Made by a program: the position numbers and the translations under genes. A model generated the notes under the pieces. It worked only from the letters and a program-made list of their open reading frames with translations, searched no databases and was not told the origin of the DNA. Shown one piece after another: positions 35,749-45,669 of a stretch of 64,000 nt of DNA. Positions within the stretch are counted from its first letter, which is position 1. The number at the start of each line of letters is the position of its first letter. Source of the stretch: Burkholderia pyrrocinia (GTDB taxonomy: Bacteria; Pseudomonadota; Gammaproteobacteria; Burkholderiales; Burkholderiaceae); NCBI RefSeq assembly GCF_022809715.1, contig NZ_CP094460.1, positions 2,604,001 through 2,668,000 on the forward strand. Direction: 5' to 3'.

Positions 35749-36735
35749 TCATCTCCGCGCTTCCCCATACGTCTCCTTACACACCTCCCGTAGCGCCTCG
35801 ACGAGCAAATCCCGCGCCGGCGAGCGCGCGTCGGCGGAGCGGGTAAACAGCGCAATCGGCGGAAGCGTCCACACCAGCGAGTAAGGCACGATCGCCACGC
35901 CGGCAATCCGCACCAGTTCCTCCGCGATATCGGCCGGCACGATCGACACGGCCTCGTCGCTCGACGCGATCATTTCGCCGATCAGCTTGGACGAGTAGCT
36001 TTCGACGATCGGAACAGGCGGCGGGATGCCGGCCGACAGAAACAGGTCTGTCACCTGCTCCCGCATCGGCGTATGCGGCGCGCCGAGAATCCAGTCGAGC
36101 GCGTGCAGCTTGTTCCAGTCCAGCGTCGTGCGGGCCAGTTTCGCGGCAAGACGGCGGCTCGCGATCATGCGCGGCTGCTGCTGGTACAGCACCTCGAAGG
36201 AAACCCGGCCCAGATCGACCGCCGCCGACGCCCGCCCGATCACGATGTCGACGCTGTGGTCCTTGAGCTGCAGCAGCAGCTGATCGCTGGTGCCTTCGTG
36301 AATCGTCACGGTCAGGCGCCGTTCCATGCGCGCTTGCAGCTGCTTCAGCGCCGCCGACAGCATCTGGCCGGAGATGAACGGAATCACGCCGATGTGCAGG
36401 TGGGCCGCATGCCCGGCGGCGACGGCCTCCATCTCGCGGGCGAGGTGGTCGAGATCCTTGATCATCGCCTTCGCCCGTTCGAGCACGACCGCGCCGAGCG
36501 CGGTCGGCCGCATGCCGCGCGACGAGCGCTCGAACAGCGGCGTGCCGAACATGCTCTCCAGCTCGGACAGCGCGTTCGTCACGGCGGGCTGGCTGCTGGC
36601 CATGTGCTCCGCGACGCGCGTCAGCGACCCGTGCTGCTGGATCTGCAACAACAGCACCAGATGCCGAATCTTCAGACGAGCGCCCAGCCGCCTGACCACG
36701 TCGTTTGCGTCAAAAGTCATTGACTGGTCATGCAT
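35749..36735 (-). CDS. LysR-family transcriptional regulator beside maeB
   Basis: A 328-residue regulator with the N-terminal helix-turn-helix RHLVLLLQIQQHGSLTRVAE, then SSQPAVTNALSELESMFGTP. The effector domain (LHIGVIPFISGQMLSAALKQ) resembles the GbpR/CbbR-like branch that senses sugars or aromatic acids. The start is at 36735 or 36720; neither has a strong ribosome-binding site. It is divergent from the malic enzyme gene with 121 bases between starts, so it is a candidate regulator of maeB. Confidence 0.88.
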   Translation of the reverse strand: MHDQSMTFDANDVVRRLGARLKIRHLVLLLQIQQHGSLTRVAEHMASSQPAVTNALSELESMFGTPLFERSSRGMRPTALGAVVLERAKAMIKDLDHLAREMEAVAAGHAAHLHIGVIPFISGQMLSAALKQLQARMERRLTVTIHEGTSDQLLLQLKDHSVDIVIGRASAAVDLGRVSFEVLYQQQPRMIASRRLAAKLARTTLDWNKLHALDWILGAPHTPMREQVTDLFLSAGIPPPVPIVESYSSKLIGEMIASSDEAVSIVPADIAEELVRIAGVAIVPYSLVWTLPPIALFTRSADARSPARDLLVEALREVCKETYGEARR

Positions 36736-36856
36736 TCATCATGAAAAAGTGATGGACCGATATTAAAACAGAATCATCTCCTTATGGCAGATCCCTAGAA
36801 TCACCTCCATGGATCGCGCCGGGACTGGCCTGGCGCCCGTGCCCGGACCGAAAAAC

Positions 36857-39157
36857 ATGAAACAGACAGAGACACAGCAGCAGGCAGCGTTCGACTATCA
36901 CGAGTTTCCGACCCCGGGGAAGATCTCGGTCGTCGCCAGCAAGCCGCTCGTGACCCAGCGCGATCTCGCGCTGGCCTATACGCCGGGCGTGGCAGGCGTG
37001 TGCGAGTCGATCGCGGCCGATCCGCTGCAGGCGCACCGCTTCACGAGCCGCGGCAACCTGGTGGGCGTGATCACCAACGGCACCGCGGTGCTCGGTCTGG
37101 GCAACATCGGCCCGCTCGCATCGAAGCCGGTCATGGAAGGCAAGGCCGTCCTGTTCAAGAAGTTCGCCGGGATCGACGTCTTCGACATCGAGATCAACGA
37201 GACCGATCCGGACAAGCTGGTCGACATCATCGCCGGCCTCGAACCCACGTTCGGCGGCATCAATCTCGAGGACATCAAGGCGCCGGAGTGCTTCACGGTC
37301 GAGCAGAAGCTGCGCGAACGCATGAAGATTCCCGTCTTCCACGACGATCAGCACGGCACCGCCATCACCGTATCGGCCGCGTTCATCAACGGGCTGAAGG
37401 TCGTCGGGAAGTCGATTTCGGAGGTGAAGGTCGTGACGTCGGGGGCCGGTGCGGCCGCGCTGGCCTGCCTGGACCTGCTGGTCGACCTCGGGTTGCCGGT
37501 CGAAAACATCTGGGTGACCGACATCGAAGGCGTCGTCTATCGCGGCCGTACCACGCTGATGGACCCGGCAAAGTCGCGCTTCGCGCAGGAAACCGATGCG
37601 CGCAAGCTGTCCGAAGTCATCGGCGGCGCGGACGTGTTCCTCGGCCTGTCGGTCGGCGGCATTCTGAGCGCGGAGATGCTGAAGCAGATGGCGGCGCGTC
37701 CGCTGATTCTCGCGCTGGCCAACCCGACGCCGGAAATCTTCCCGGAACTGGCGCATGCGACGCGCGACGATGTCGTCATCGCGACGGGCCGCTCGGACTA
37801 CCCGAACCAGGTCAACAACGTCCTCTGTTTCCCGTACATTTTCCGCGGCGCACTGGACGTGGGCGCGACGACGATCACCCGCGAAATGGAGATCGCCGCT
37901 GTTCACGCGATCGCGGGTCTTGCCGAGGAGGAGCAGAACGAAGTCGTGGCGGCGGCCTATGGTGCGTACGACGTGGCGTTCGGCCCGCAATACCTGATTC
38001 CGAAGCCGTTCGATCCGCGCCTGATCGTGCGTATCGCGCCGGCCGTGGCCAGGGCGGCGATGGAAGGCGGCGTGGCGACGCGCCCGCTGACGGATCTCGA
38101 CGCGTATGTCGAGCAGTTGCAGCAATTCGTCTACCACTCCGGCGCGTTCATGAAGCCGCTGTTCGCGACGGCGCGTCAGCTTGTGCGTGACGGCGGCAAG
38201 GCACGGATCGTCTTCACCGAAGGCGAGGACGAGCGCGTGCTTCGCGCCGTGCAGGTGATCGTCGACGAGAAGCTTGCGCGTCCGATCCTGGTGGGGCGTC
38301 CGGAGGTGCTGCTGGCTCGGATCGAGCGGTTTGGCCTGCGTATTCGGCTCGGTCAGGATGTCGAAGTGACCAATCCGGAATATGACGAGCGGTTCCCGCA
38401 ATACTGGACGACGTATTGGGAACTGCGCTGCCGGGACGGCATTTCGAAGGAGATGGCGCGCGTCGAAATGCGGCGTCGCCTGACCTTGATCGGCGCGATG
38501 ATGGTGCGGCTCGGCGATGCGGACGGGATGATCTGCGGGACGGTTGGCGAGTATCACAATCACCTGCGGTTCGTCGACGAAGTGATCGGCAAGAAGCCCG
38601 GTGCGTCCACCTATGCGGCGATGAACATTCTGTTGCTCGACCAGCGGACGGTGGCGCTGGTGGATACGCACGTGAACGATAACCCCGATGCCGAGCAGAT
38701 CGCGGAATTCACGATTGCCGCGGCCCGGCAGATGGAGTGGCTGAACCTGACGCCGAAGGCCGCGTTGCTGTCGCGCTCGAACTTCGGGTCAGGCAGCGCG
38801 GCTTCGGGTGTGAAGATGCGCCGGGCGCTGGAGATCGTCCGGGAGCAGGCGCCTGATATCGAGGCGGATGGCGAGATGCACGGCGACTGTGCGCTCGATG
38901 AAGGGCTGCGGTCGCGGCTGCTGCCGATGTCGCCGCTCAAGGGCGCGGCCAATCTGCTCGTTTGTCCGAACGTCGATGCGGGGAACATTGCGTACAACCT
39001 GCTCAAGACCGAGGCGGGCAGCAATGTGGCGGTGGGGCCGTTCCTGCTCGGAGTCAACGCGCCGGTGAACATCCTCACTTCGAGCTCGACGGTGCGGCGG
39101 ATCGTGAATATGGCGGCGTTGACGGTGATCGAGGCCAATCGGAGTGCTTCTGCCTGA
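36857..39157 (+). CDS. maeB: NADP-dependent malic enzyme with C-terminal phosphotransacetylase-like domain
   Basis: A 766-residue enzyme that decarboxylates malate to pyruvate with NADP+, feeding NADPH and pyruvate pools. The malic domain (about 1-430) has [34 protein letters not shown] (metal and substrate site) and the Rossmann motif [16 protein letters not shown]. The C-terminal half is the PTA-like domain, regulatory (acetyl-CoA sensing) rather than catalytic in E. coli MaeB. The start at 36857 matches the family N-terminus; the frame opens at 36809. The length is typical. A broken copy of its 3' end lies 7.4 kb downstream. Confidence 0.93.
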   Translation: MKQTETQQQAAFDYHEFPTPGKISVVASKPLVTQRDLALAYTPGVAGVCESIAADPLQAHRFTSRGNLVGVITNGTAVLGLGNIGPLASKPVMEGKAVLFKKFAGIDVFDIEINETDPDKLVDIIAGLEPTFGGINLEDIKAPECFTVEQKLRERMKIPVFHDDQHGTAITVSAAFINGLKVVGKSISEVKVVTSGAGAAALACLDLLVDLGLPVENIWVTDIEGVVYRGRTTLMDPAKSRFAQETDARKLSEVIGGADVFLGLSVGGILSAEMLKQMAARPLILALANPTPEIFPELAHATRDDVVIATGRSDYPNQVNNVLCFPYIFRGALDVGATTITREMEIAAVHAIAGLAEEEQNEVVAAAYGAYDVAFGPQYLIPKPFDPRLIVRIAPAVARAAMEGGVATRPLTDLDAYVEQLQQFVYHSGAFMKPLFATARQLVRDGGKARIVFTEGEDERVLRAVQVIVDEKLARPILVGRPEVLLARIERFGLRIRLGQDVEVTNPEYDERFPQYWTTYWELRCRDGISKEMARVEMRRRLTLIGAMMVRLGDADGMICGTVGEYHNHLRFVDEVIGKKPGASTYAAMNILLLDQRTVALVDTHVNDNPDAEQIAEFTIAAARQMEWLNLTPKAALLSRSNFGSGSAASGVKMRRALEIVREQAPDIEADGEMHGDCALDEGLRSRLLPMSPLKGAANLLVCPNVDAGNIAYNLLKTEAGSNVAVGPFLLGVNAPVNILTSSSTVRRIVNMAALTVIEANRSASA

Positions 39158-39339
39158 TCGATCGGCGCTCGTGGGGGAGGGCTGCGGCCATCCCCCGCGT
39201 TTGTCGGTGCCCGGCCGGTTGCTGCCGCTCGAGACGCATCGGCGAGCGGCCGCTCCAACGCGCACCTGAGACGCAATTCCACTTTGGCACGCCGATGCCG
39301 TTTCAGGCCGCCGGCAGCGCGGCCGCCACGCCGCCGCTG

Positions 39340-39660
39340 CTACGCCTTTTTCGCATAGGCGCTGCACCAGCCTTTGGCATTGACCTGCTTGCCGCTGAAA
39401 ATGGTGCACGGCGCCATCGCGGCGCCGGTCTTGCCCTGGAAGAACTGGCAGCTCGCACAAGCCTGGCCCGCCTGGAATTGAGGGAACTTCGCATGGTCGA
39501 CCCGGCTTGCATCGGTCTTGTAACCGAGAGCCAGGGCATTTGCATCGGATTCCTGAACGGCGCCGGCACCGGCATCTGCCGCCGCCGCGCGGCGTCCGAA
39601 TGTCAGCGCGGATGCCAGAACGGTGGTGGTTGCAATAAAACGTCGGCGTGAAAATTTCAT
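39340..39660 (-). CDS. High-potential iron-sulfur protein (HiPIP)
   Basis: A 106-residue exported electron carrier. The twin-arginine signal (MKFSRRRFIATTTVLASALT) spans about residues 1-28. The mature protein has four cysteines (68, 71, 85, 99) in the C-x2-C-x13-C-x13-C spacing that holds a [4Fe-4S] cluster. HiPIPs carry electrons in the periplasm from the bc1 complex to terminal oxidases. It is the last gene of the oxidase run, 56 bases after the subunit IV gene, so it probably donates electrons to this caa3-type oxidase. Confidence 0.93.
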   Translation of the reverse strand: MKFSRRRFIATTTVLASALTFGRRAAAADAGAGAVQESDANALALGYKTDASRVDHAKFPQFQAGQACASCQFFQGKTGAAMAPCTIFSGKQVNAKGWCSAYAKKA

Positions 39661-39716
39661 GGCGTCCTCCTTCATGTGCGAAGCGCTCGTCGCGTGACGA
39701 ACGGGCGGCGAAGGGA

Positions 39717-40058
39717 TCAGTGGAAGAAGAGCTCCCGCATGCCGAACGTGTGATGCGCTTCGGCCGCCATCAGCACCATCAGCACCAGCAGGCACAGGGG
39801 CGGTATCAGGATGGCGTACACCAGCGCCAGCCGCTCCCACATCATGTGCATGAAAATCGATACGATCAGCCCGGCCTTGGCGATCATGAGCACGACGATC
39901 AGCACCCAGCGCAGCAGGCCCTGCACGTGGAAGTAATCCACCATGTACGACAACGTGCTCAGCACGAACAGCAGGCCCCAGATCTTCAGGTAAAGGCCGA
40001 TCGGATGCTGCTGGCCGTGCGCGGCGTCGGGTCGATCGGCGGGATCGGTGTGGTCCAT
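39717..40058 (-). CDS. Cytochrome c oxidase subunit IV (COX4-like)
   Basis: A 113-residue membrane protein with three hydrophobic segments (LYLKIWGLLFVLSTLSYMVD, VLIVVLMIAKAGLIVSIFMH, ALVYAILIPPLCLLVLMVLM), the layout of bacterial caa3/bo3 subunit IV. The His-rich N-terminus and HMMWERLALVYAI are typical. It stabilises the oxidase complex. It is encoded 8 bases after the subunit III gene in the same operon. Confidence 0.85.
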   Translation of the reverse strand: MDHTDPADRPDAAHGQQHPIGLYLKIWGLLFVLSTLSYMVDYFHVQGLLRWVLIVVLMIAKAGLIVSIFMHMMWERLALVYAILIPPLCLLVLMVLMAAEAHHTFGMRELFFH

Positions 40059-40066
40059 GGCGTGCC

Positions 40067-40774
40067 TCACCACAAATAGAACAGCGCGAAGATGAACACC
40101 CACACCAGGTCGACGAAGTGCCAGTACAAGCCGGCAATCTCGACGATCTGGAAGTTGCCGTGCTCGGTAAACCCCGGCTGCAGGATCTTGCGCGCGATCA
40201 GCAGCAGGTAGATCACGCCGCAGGTCACGTGAAACCCGTGGAACCCGGTGATCATGAAGAAGCACGCGCCAAACTGCGCCGCGCCCAGCGGGTTGCCCCA
40301 CGGGCGGATCCCTTCATGGACGATCAGCTTGGTCCATTCGAAGGCCTGCATCGACACGAAGGTCGCGCCCAGCAGCGCGGTGGCCAGCAACAGGGCGGCG
40401 GCGCGCCTGGCGTTGCGCCGGTAGCCGAAGTTGACGGCCATCGCCATGGTGCCGCTGCTGGTGATCAGCGTGAACGTCATGATGGCGATCAGCAGCAACG
40501 GCACGTCCACGCCGCCCACCGTGAGCCCGAATACCTTGGAGGGATCGGGCCACGGCACCGTGGTCGACATGCGCACCGACATGTAGCCGATCAGGAAGCT
40601 GCTGAAGACGAAGGTGTCCGACAGCAGGAAGATCCACATCATCGCCTTGCCCCACGGCACCTTGAAGGCTTCGCGGTCGGCCGACCAGTCCGTGACGATG
40701 CCGCGCCAGCCGTCGGGCCCGGCGTCGGTGGGCGGGGTGTCGGCGGATTCGGTGGGAAGCGTGGGTGCGGTCAT
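40067..40774 (-). CDS. Cytochrome c oxidase subunit III
   Basis: A 235-residue membrane protein with at least five hydrophobic segments. The Glu-containing helix WGKAMMWIFLLSDTFVFSSF and the C-terminal HGFHVTCGVIYLLLIARKI, GLYWHFVDLVWVFIFALFYL are the signatures of heme-copper oxidase subunit III. Its ATG overlaps the stop of the preceding subunit III-like gene as ATGA, so translation is coupled. Confidence 0.92.
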   Translation of the reverse strand: MTAPTLPTESADTPPTDAGPDGWRGIVTDWSADREAFKVPWGKAMMWIFLLSDTFVFSSFLIGYMSVRMSTTVPWPDPSKVFGLTVGGVDVPLLLIAIMTFTLITSSGTMAMAVNFGYRRNARRAAALLLATALLGATFVSMQAFEWTKLIVHEGIRPWGNPLGAAQFGACFFMITGFHGFHVTCGVIYLLLIARKILQPGFTEHGNFQIVEIAGLYWHFVDLVWVFIFALFYLW

Positions 40775-41382
40775 GGCGCGGCTCCATACAGCGGCCCGCA
40801 GATGGCCGCGACGAACGCAGGGGTGAGCCACCACATCGCCGCCAGCAGCACGAGCCAGACAGCCAGCAGGAAATGCCAGTAGATCGCGCACAGCGCGATG
40901 GCGCGCTGGGCCCGGAACGGGTCCGCGCGCCGGAGACGCGCGATCGTCACGGCCCAGGCCGCCAGCCCGCCCAGCACATGCAATCCGTGCAGGCCGGTGA
41001 GCAGGTAGAGGAAGCTGTTGGAAGGATTGACGGTGACGGTCTGCCCGGCTTCCGACAGCATGCGCCAGGCGATCAGTTGCCCGATCACGAACACGGCCGC
41101 CAGCACGCCGCCGGACGCGAGCCACGCGACGCGGTGCAAGGTCAGCTGCCGGGCACGCTGCATGGCGACGCTTGCCAGCACCAGCGCACCGGTGTTCCAC
41201 CACAGCAGCGCCGGATGCGGGATCGGCTGCCAGTCGGGCTCGCGCATGCGCATGCCATAAGCGAGCAGCAGCAGCGAAAACAAGGTCGTCGCCACCGCCA
41301 TGAAGACCATCAGGCCGATGCGGCTCGCATTCGGCAGGACCGGTGGCGCGTCGGGAACGTAAGGGCGGGGCAGTGTGGTCAT
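40771..41382 (-). CDS. Second cytochrome c oxidase subunit III-like protein
   Basis: A 203-residue membrane protein with five or six hydrophobic segments, related to but distinct from the next gene. The helix NSFLYLLTGLHGLHVLGGLA and the C-terminal AIYWHFLLAVWLVLLAAMWW match subunit III. Having two subunit III-like proteins in one operon is unusual for aa3 oxidases. It overlaps both neighbours by ATGA (41379-41382 and 40771-40774). Confidence 0.85.
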   Translation of the reverse strand: MTTLPRPYVPDAPPVLPNASRIGLMVFMAVATTLFSLLLLAYGMRMREPDWQPIPHPALLWWNTGALVLASVAMQRARQLTLHRVAWLASGGVLAAVFVIGQLIAWRMLSEAGQTVTVNPSNSFLYLLTGLHGLHVLGGLAAWAVTIARLRRADPFRAQRAIALCAIYWHFLLAVWLVLLAAMWWLTPAFVAAICGPLYGAAP

Positions 41383-43136
41383 TCGCGTGCCTCTCCGGGT
41401 TGAAGCGTCGGATGGGCCGCCGGCTCGGGCGCCGTCGCAGGCGGCTGGTTTTGCGGGACGAAGTCTTCCTTGTGCCCCGGCGGGCTGTATTCGTAAGCCC
41501 AGCGGTAGACGACGGGCAGCGCGGCGCCCCAGTTGCCGTGCACGGGCGGCGTTTGCGGCGTCTGCCATTCGAGCGTGGTGGCCCGCCACGGATTGCCGTC
41601 GGCGCGCTTGCCGCGCACGAGGCTCCACGCCAGGTTGTACAGGAACAGCAGCTGCGCCGCCGCAACGATCAGCGCCACGACGGTGATGAACGTGTTGAGC
41701 GTCTGCGCCGAATGGGGAATGAAGCTGTAGCCCTCGTACGCGTAATACCGCCGCGGCATGCCCAGGACGCCGAGATAGTGCATCGGGAAGTAGATCGCAT
41801 AGGTGCCGACGAAGGTGATCCAGAAGTGCGCGCGCCCGAGCGTATCGTTCAGCATGCGGCCCGTCACCTTCGGATACCAGTGGTAGATGCCGCCGAACAC
41901 CACCAGGATCGGCGACACGGCCATCACCATATGGAAGTGCGCGACCACGAAATACGTGTTCGACAGCGGAATGTCCACGCTCACGTTGCCGAGATAGAGC
42001 CCGGTCAGCCCACCCAGCACGAAGGTGCTGATGAAGCCGATGGCAAACAGCATCGGCACGGTCAGGTGGATATCGCCGCGCCACAGCGTCAGCACCCAGT
42101 TGTAGACCTTGAGCGCGGTCGGGATGGCGATGACGAGCGTGGTCGTGGCAAAGAAGAAGCCGAAGTACGGATTCATGCCGGCGACGAACATGTGGTGAGC
42201 CCAGACCACGAAGCTCAGCGCGCCGATGACGACGATGGCCCACACCATCATCCGGTAGCCGAAGATGCTCTTGCGCGCGTGCGTGCTGATGAGGTCCGAC
42301 GCGATGCCGAAGGCCGGCAGCGCGACGATGTAGACCTCCGGATGCCCGAAGAACCAGAACAGGTGCTGGAACAGCAGCGGGCTGCCGCCGGCATGCTTGA
42401 GCGTCTGCCCCATCGACACCACGGCCGGTATGAAGAAGCTGGTGCCGAGTATCCTGTCGAGCAGCATCATCACCGCCGACACGAACAGCGCCGGAAACGC
42501 CAGCAGCGCCATGATGGTCGCGATGAAGATGCCCCACACCGTGAGCGGCATGCGCATGAGCGTCATGCCGCGGGTGCGCGCCTGCAGCGTGGTGGTGACG
42601 TAATTCAGGCCGCCCATCGTTGCCGCGACGATGAAGATCGCCAGCGACACGAGCATCAGCACGATGCCCCATTCCACGCCCGGCGTGCCCGGCAGGATGG
42701 CCTGCGGCGGATACAGCGTCCAGCCCGCGCCGGTCGGCCCGCCCGGCACGAAGAAGCTCGCCGTCAGCACCAGCACGGCCAGCAGGTAGACCCAGTAGCT
42801 CAGCATGTTGAGAAACGGGAACACCATGTCGCGCGCGCCCAGCATCAACGGGATCAGGTAGTTGCCGAAGCCGCCCAGAAACAGCGCCGTCAGCAGGTAG
42901 ATCACCATGATCATCCCGTGCATGGTGACGAACTGGTAGTAATGGTTGGCGTCGATGAAGCTGAACTTGCCGGGAAAGCCGAGCTGCAGCCGCATCAGGT
43001 CCGACAACACCATGCCGACCAGGCCGATGGCGATGGCGGTCAGCGCATACTGCACGGCGATGACCTTGTGGTCCTGGCTCCAGACATAGCGGGTCCAGAA
43101 GCTTTGCGGGACGTGGTCGGTGTGCGCGTAGGGCAT
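41379..43136 (-). CDS. ctaD: Cytochrome c oxidase subunit I, A1-type
   Basis: The 585-residue catalytic subunit with 12 membrane helices. WFFGHPEVYIVALPAFG contains the CuB histidine cross-linked to tyrosine and the Glu of the D-channel, a type A1 signature. VWAHHMFVAG supplies two more CuB histidines, and AHFHMVMAVSPILVVFGG supplies the axial haem ligands. It reduces O2 to water and pumps protons. It begins MPYAHTDHVPQSFWTRYVW. The gene is coupled downstream by ATGA and is preceded by subunit II at 22 bases. Confidence 0.95.
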   Translation of the reverse strand: MPYAHTDHVPQSFWTRYVWSQDHKVIAVQYALTAIAIGLVGMVLSDLMRLQLGFPGKFSFIDANHYYQFVTMHGMIMVIYLLTALFLGGFGNYLIPLMLGARDMVFPFLNMLSYWVYLLAVLVLTASFFVPGGPTGAGWTLYPPQAILPGTPGVEWGIVLMLVSLAIFIVAATMGGLNYVTTTLQARTRGMTLMRMPLTVWGIFIATIMALLAFPALFVSAVMMLLDRILGTSFFIPAVVSMGQTLKHAGGSPLLFQHLFWFFGHPEVYIVALPAFGIASDLISTHARKSIFGYRMMVWAIVVIGALSFVVWAHHMFVAGMNPYFGFFFATTTLVIAIPTALKVYNWVLTLWRGDIHLTVPMLFAIGFISTFVLGGLTGLYLGNVSVDIPLSNTYFVVAHFHMVMAVSPILVVFGGIYHWYPKVTGRMLNDTLGRAHFWITFVGTYAIYFPMHYLGVLGMPRRYYAYEGYSFIPHSAQTLNTFITVVALIVAAAQLLFLYNLAWSLVRGKRADGNPWRATTLEWQTPQTPPVHGNWGAALPVVYRWAYEYSPPGHKEDFVPQNQPPATAPEPAAHPTLQPGEARE

Positions 43137-43158
43137 TGCGTGCTCCGCTGGGGATTCG

Positions 43159-44307
43159 CTAGGGATTCGTTGCGCTGCTGGCGGCCGGACCGCCTAGCGA
43201 CTCGATGTAGGCCACCAGCGCGGTCAGTTCCTGCTCGCTCAGGTCGAAGGTCGGCATGACGGGCGAGAAGCCCTTCACGACGCGGGCCTTCGGGTCGCGG
43301 ATGAAGGCGCGCAGATAGGCTTCGTCCACCTTCGCGGTGCTGCCGTCGGCCATCGTTTCGGTCTTGCCGTACAGGCCTTTCCAGGTGGGGCCCACGCGCG
43401 GACTGCCGTCCACGGTATGGCAGGCGACGCAGCCCTTGGCCGCCGCGAGCGTCTTGCCCTGGTCGGCAAGCGCCTGGGCGCTGCCGCCGGTAGCGGCTGC
43501 TGCTGCCTGCACCCTGGCCTGCTGCCGCTGCGCGAACGTGGTCTGCTGCGCGAGCCAGCGCGAGAACGACGCTTCGTCTTCCACCACCACCACACCGCGC
43601 ATGCCGGAGTGCCCGATACCGCAAAGCTGTGCGCACAGGATGTCGTAACGCCCCGCCTTGGTCGGCGTGAACCAGAAGGTGGTCACCATGCCGGGCACCA
43701 TGTTCATGCGCGCACGGAACGGCGGGACGTAGAAGTCGTGCAGCACGTCGCGCGACCGTGCCAGGACCTGGATCGGCCGGTTGAGCGGCAGGTGTACCTC
43801 GGGCGCCTCGATCAGGTAGTTGTCACGGCCGTTGGGGTCGCCGGGGTTCAGGCCGAAGGGGTTGTCGTTGCCGATGTAGCGTACGTCCGTCGTGCCCAGC
43901 TTGCCGCCGGGGCCGGCGAAGCGGAAGCGCCATTGCCATTGCTGGCCGAGCACCTCCATCTGCAGCACGTTGCGCGGCGGCCGGATGTAGTCCGCGTAGA
44001 CGAAGAGCCCCGGTGCCAGCAACGCCGCCACGCCGACAGCGGTCAGGCCGATCAGCCACCATTCCAGCCGCCGGTTGTGCGGCTCGTAGGCCGCGCGATG
44101 CCCGCTGCGGTGGCGGTAGCGCACCAGTGCGATCACGATGAACAGGTTGATCGCGATGAAGAACGCGCCGGTAATGACGAGCGTGATCGTCAGCATGTCG
44201 TCCATGCGCACCCAGTTCGACGCGATCGGCGTGATCCACCAGGGACTGGCAAAGTGAAACCCCACCGCCAATACGATGATCAGGATCAGGGCAATCGCAA
44301 GGGCCAT
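43159..44307 (-). CDS. Cytochrome c oxidase subunit II with fused cytochrome c domain (caa3 type)
   Basis: A 382-residue membrane-anchored periplasmic subunit. Two N-terminal helices (about 1-25 and 38-62) are followed by the cupredoxin CuA domain, with the ligand motif CAQLCGIGHSGM near residues 225-236. The C-terminal 100 residues are a c-type cytochrome with KGCVACHT and a distal FSPVMPTF methionine. The fusion lets the oxidase accept electrons without a separate cytochrome c, as in caa3 oxidases. It is the first gene of the leftward operon. No assembly gene (ctaB, ctaG) is found in the window. Confidence 0.94.
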   Translation of the reverse strand: MALAIALILIIVLAVGFHFASPWWITPIASNWVRMDDMLTITLVITGAFFIAINLFIVIALVRYRHRSGHRAAYEPHNRRLEWWLIGLTAVGVAALLAPGLFVYADYIRPPRNVLQMEVLGQQWQWRFRFAGPGGKLGTTDVRYIGNDNPFGLNPGDPNGRDNYLIEAPEVHLPLNRPIQVLARSRDVLHDFYVPPFRARMNMVPGMVTTFWFTPTKAGRYDILCAQLCGIGHSGMRGVVVVEDEASFSRWLAQQTTFAQRQQARVQAAAAATGGSAQALADQGKTLAAAKGCVACHTVDGSPRVGPTWKGLYGKTETMADGSTAKVDEAYLRAFIRDPKARVVKGFSPVMPTFDLSEQELTALVAYIESLGGPAASSATNP

Positions 44308-44639
44308 GGGCCGCCTCGCTGCGTGTCACTCGCCGGAGCCGCCGACAAGCGCTCCTGGCGTCGTTGTGCCGCCTTGCCGTACTTCGTATGGTTGTTTTCG
44401 CCGGCAGTCTGCCAGGTCCGATTCGCCAAGCGTTGCAAGCGGCGCTAAAGAAAAGGTAGTCCTCTCCTTTGCATCGTGCAAGGCAGCGCAACGGGGCGGC
44501 GCGCGCCATACGCACATCGCGCGAATGGAGGAGCCGCTCGCTGCGATGCAATGCAAAACGGCCGCCTTCCGCATCGGTTGTCGAGGCGGCCGTCCCGCGA
44601 GGGCGCCGGGTCTTTAAGCACGGCAGAAAAAACGGCGTG
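44308..44639. other. Intergenic region upstream of the oxidase operon
   Basis: About 330 bases holding the oxidase promoter and, at its right end, a terminator for the gene at 44640. No coding frame is supported. Confidence 0.5.
44554..44593 (-). terminator. Stem-loop terminator after the membrane protein gene
   Basis: Read on the reverse strand, ACGGCCGCC pairs with GGCGGCCGT (9 base pairs, at 44585-44593 and 44558-44566) around an 18-base loop, followed by a run of Ts (TTTT). It separates the 44640 gene from the oxidase operon. Confidence 0.65.
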
Positions 44640-45152
44640 TCAGTGCATCGCGTCCTGCTTGCGCCGTTCGAGCATGCCGTAGACGACGGCGGTGACCACA
44701 CCGAACAGCAGGTTTGCCAACAAGGGTCCGGAGCCCCGCTCGGAGATGAACCATGGGAACACGGCTGTCATCACATAGAAGTTCCACACATACGCGACGA
44801 TCCCGAAAGCCAGCCCGATGACGGCCTCCATGCCCACGCTCGAATCGAAGCGGAACGGCGCAATGATCGCGGCGAGCATCATCCCCATGATGGCGCCGAG
44901 CACGTAGTGCAGTAACAGCGCCGTCCCCACGATGCCGAAGCTGAAGACCGACATCTGTTCGAGCGCACTGCGGCCCATCACCATTGCCGCGATCTTGTGG
45001 GTCGGTTGCCACGGGCTTTCGTCGAGCACCATGGTCGACCAGAAGAATTCGAGCACGATCACCAGGGCGCCGCCCGCAAGACCGGCCACGGCAGCAGCGA
45101 GCCAGTCGGGCCTGCGCCGTTGCCAATGGTGCGATTGAATGTTCAGTTCCAT
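44640..45152 (-). CDS. Four-helix inner-membrane protein, hypothetical
   Basis: A 170-residue protein with hydrophobic segments near residues 20-42, 65-90, 95-125 and 135-160. The polar N-terminus (MELNIQSHHWQRRRPDW) is short. No enzyme motif or known family is evident. The start at 45152 has GGAGG five bases before it, and the alternative at 45185 is weak. It lies upstream of the oxidase operon on the same strand but is separated from it by a terminator. Confidence 0.7.
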   Translation of the reverse strand: MELNIQSHHWQRRRPDWLAAAVAGLAGGALVIVLEFFWSTMVLDESPWQPTHKIAAMVMGRSALEQMSVFSFGIVGTALLLHYVLGAIMGMMLAAIIAPFRFDSSVGMEAVIGLAFGIVAYVWNFYVMTAVFPWFISERGSGPLLANLLFGVVTAVVYGMLERRKQDAMH

Positions 45153-45669
45153 ACGACCTCCTTGCCGACGGTTCAGCTTCAGCACTCAGGTTCAGAAGGC
45201 GCCACTCGCGTCAAAAGTACGTCCTTTATTCGATTCAGAATGGCAGATATGGGTGCCAACGCAAGGTACAAAAACCCTGCGCGATGGGTGGCACGACGGC
45301 GTTCCGCTCGGAGTTCGGCATCGGTGTGTCGGCAGGCGCGCAGTTGGCGCGCGGCAGCATGCCGCCCGTGGCCGCGGTCATGCGATAACGCGCTCGGCGA
45401 TACGCATCGATGCGTTCTGGCGAGGGCACCGGCGGGTGTCGGGAAAGGGAACGGAGAGTGTGGCGCCGCGCGATTGCGGGCGTCTGATTTGATGCAGCGC
45501 AAATAGGCACTGGATGTCACGGAACAGCCCCTTGTACCGGCGTGCCGGGGGCAGCGGGAGCACCCCGAAAATTCTCCCGCTTGGACGTATGCCGATTTCA
45601 CACCGGCGTGACGCCAGCACGCTCGATGTGGAGACAGCCTCGAGTGTTGCGTATGCCGGTTTTCGAGTT
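45153..45669. other. Intergenic region without a supported gene
   Basis: About 520 bases. Several open frames overlap on both strands but none has a ribosome-binding site or recognisable protein. Nothing else stands out. Confidence 0.5.

Noticed and set aside
35616..35846. Open frame of 76 codons after the acetyltransferase
   Set aside because: Overlaps the end of the LysR gene on the other strand and lacks any recognisable feature.
45139..45506. Several overlapping open frames in the gap before the DUF1269-like gene
   Set aside because: Arg-rich, mutually overlapping, none with a ribosome-binding site or family.
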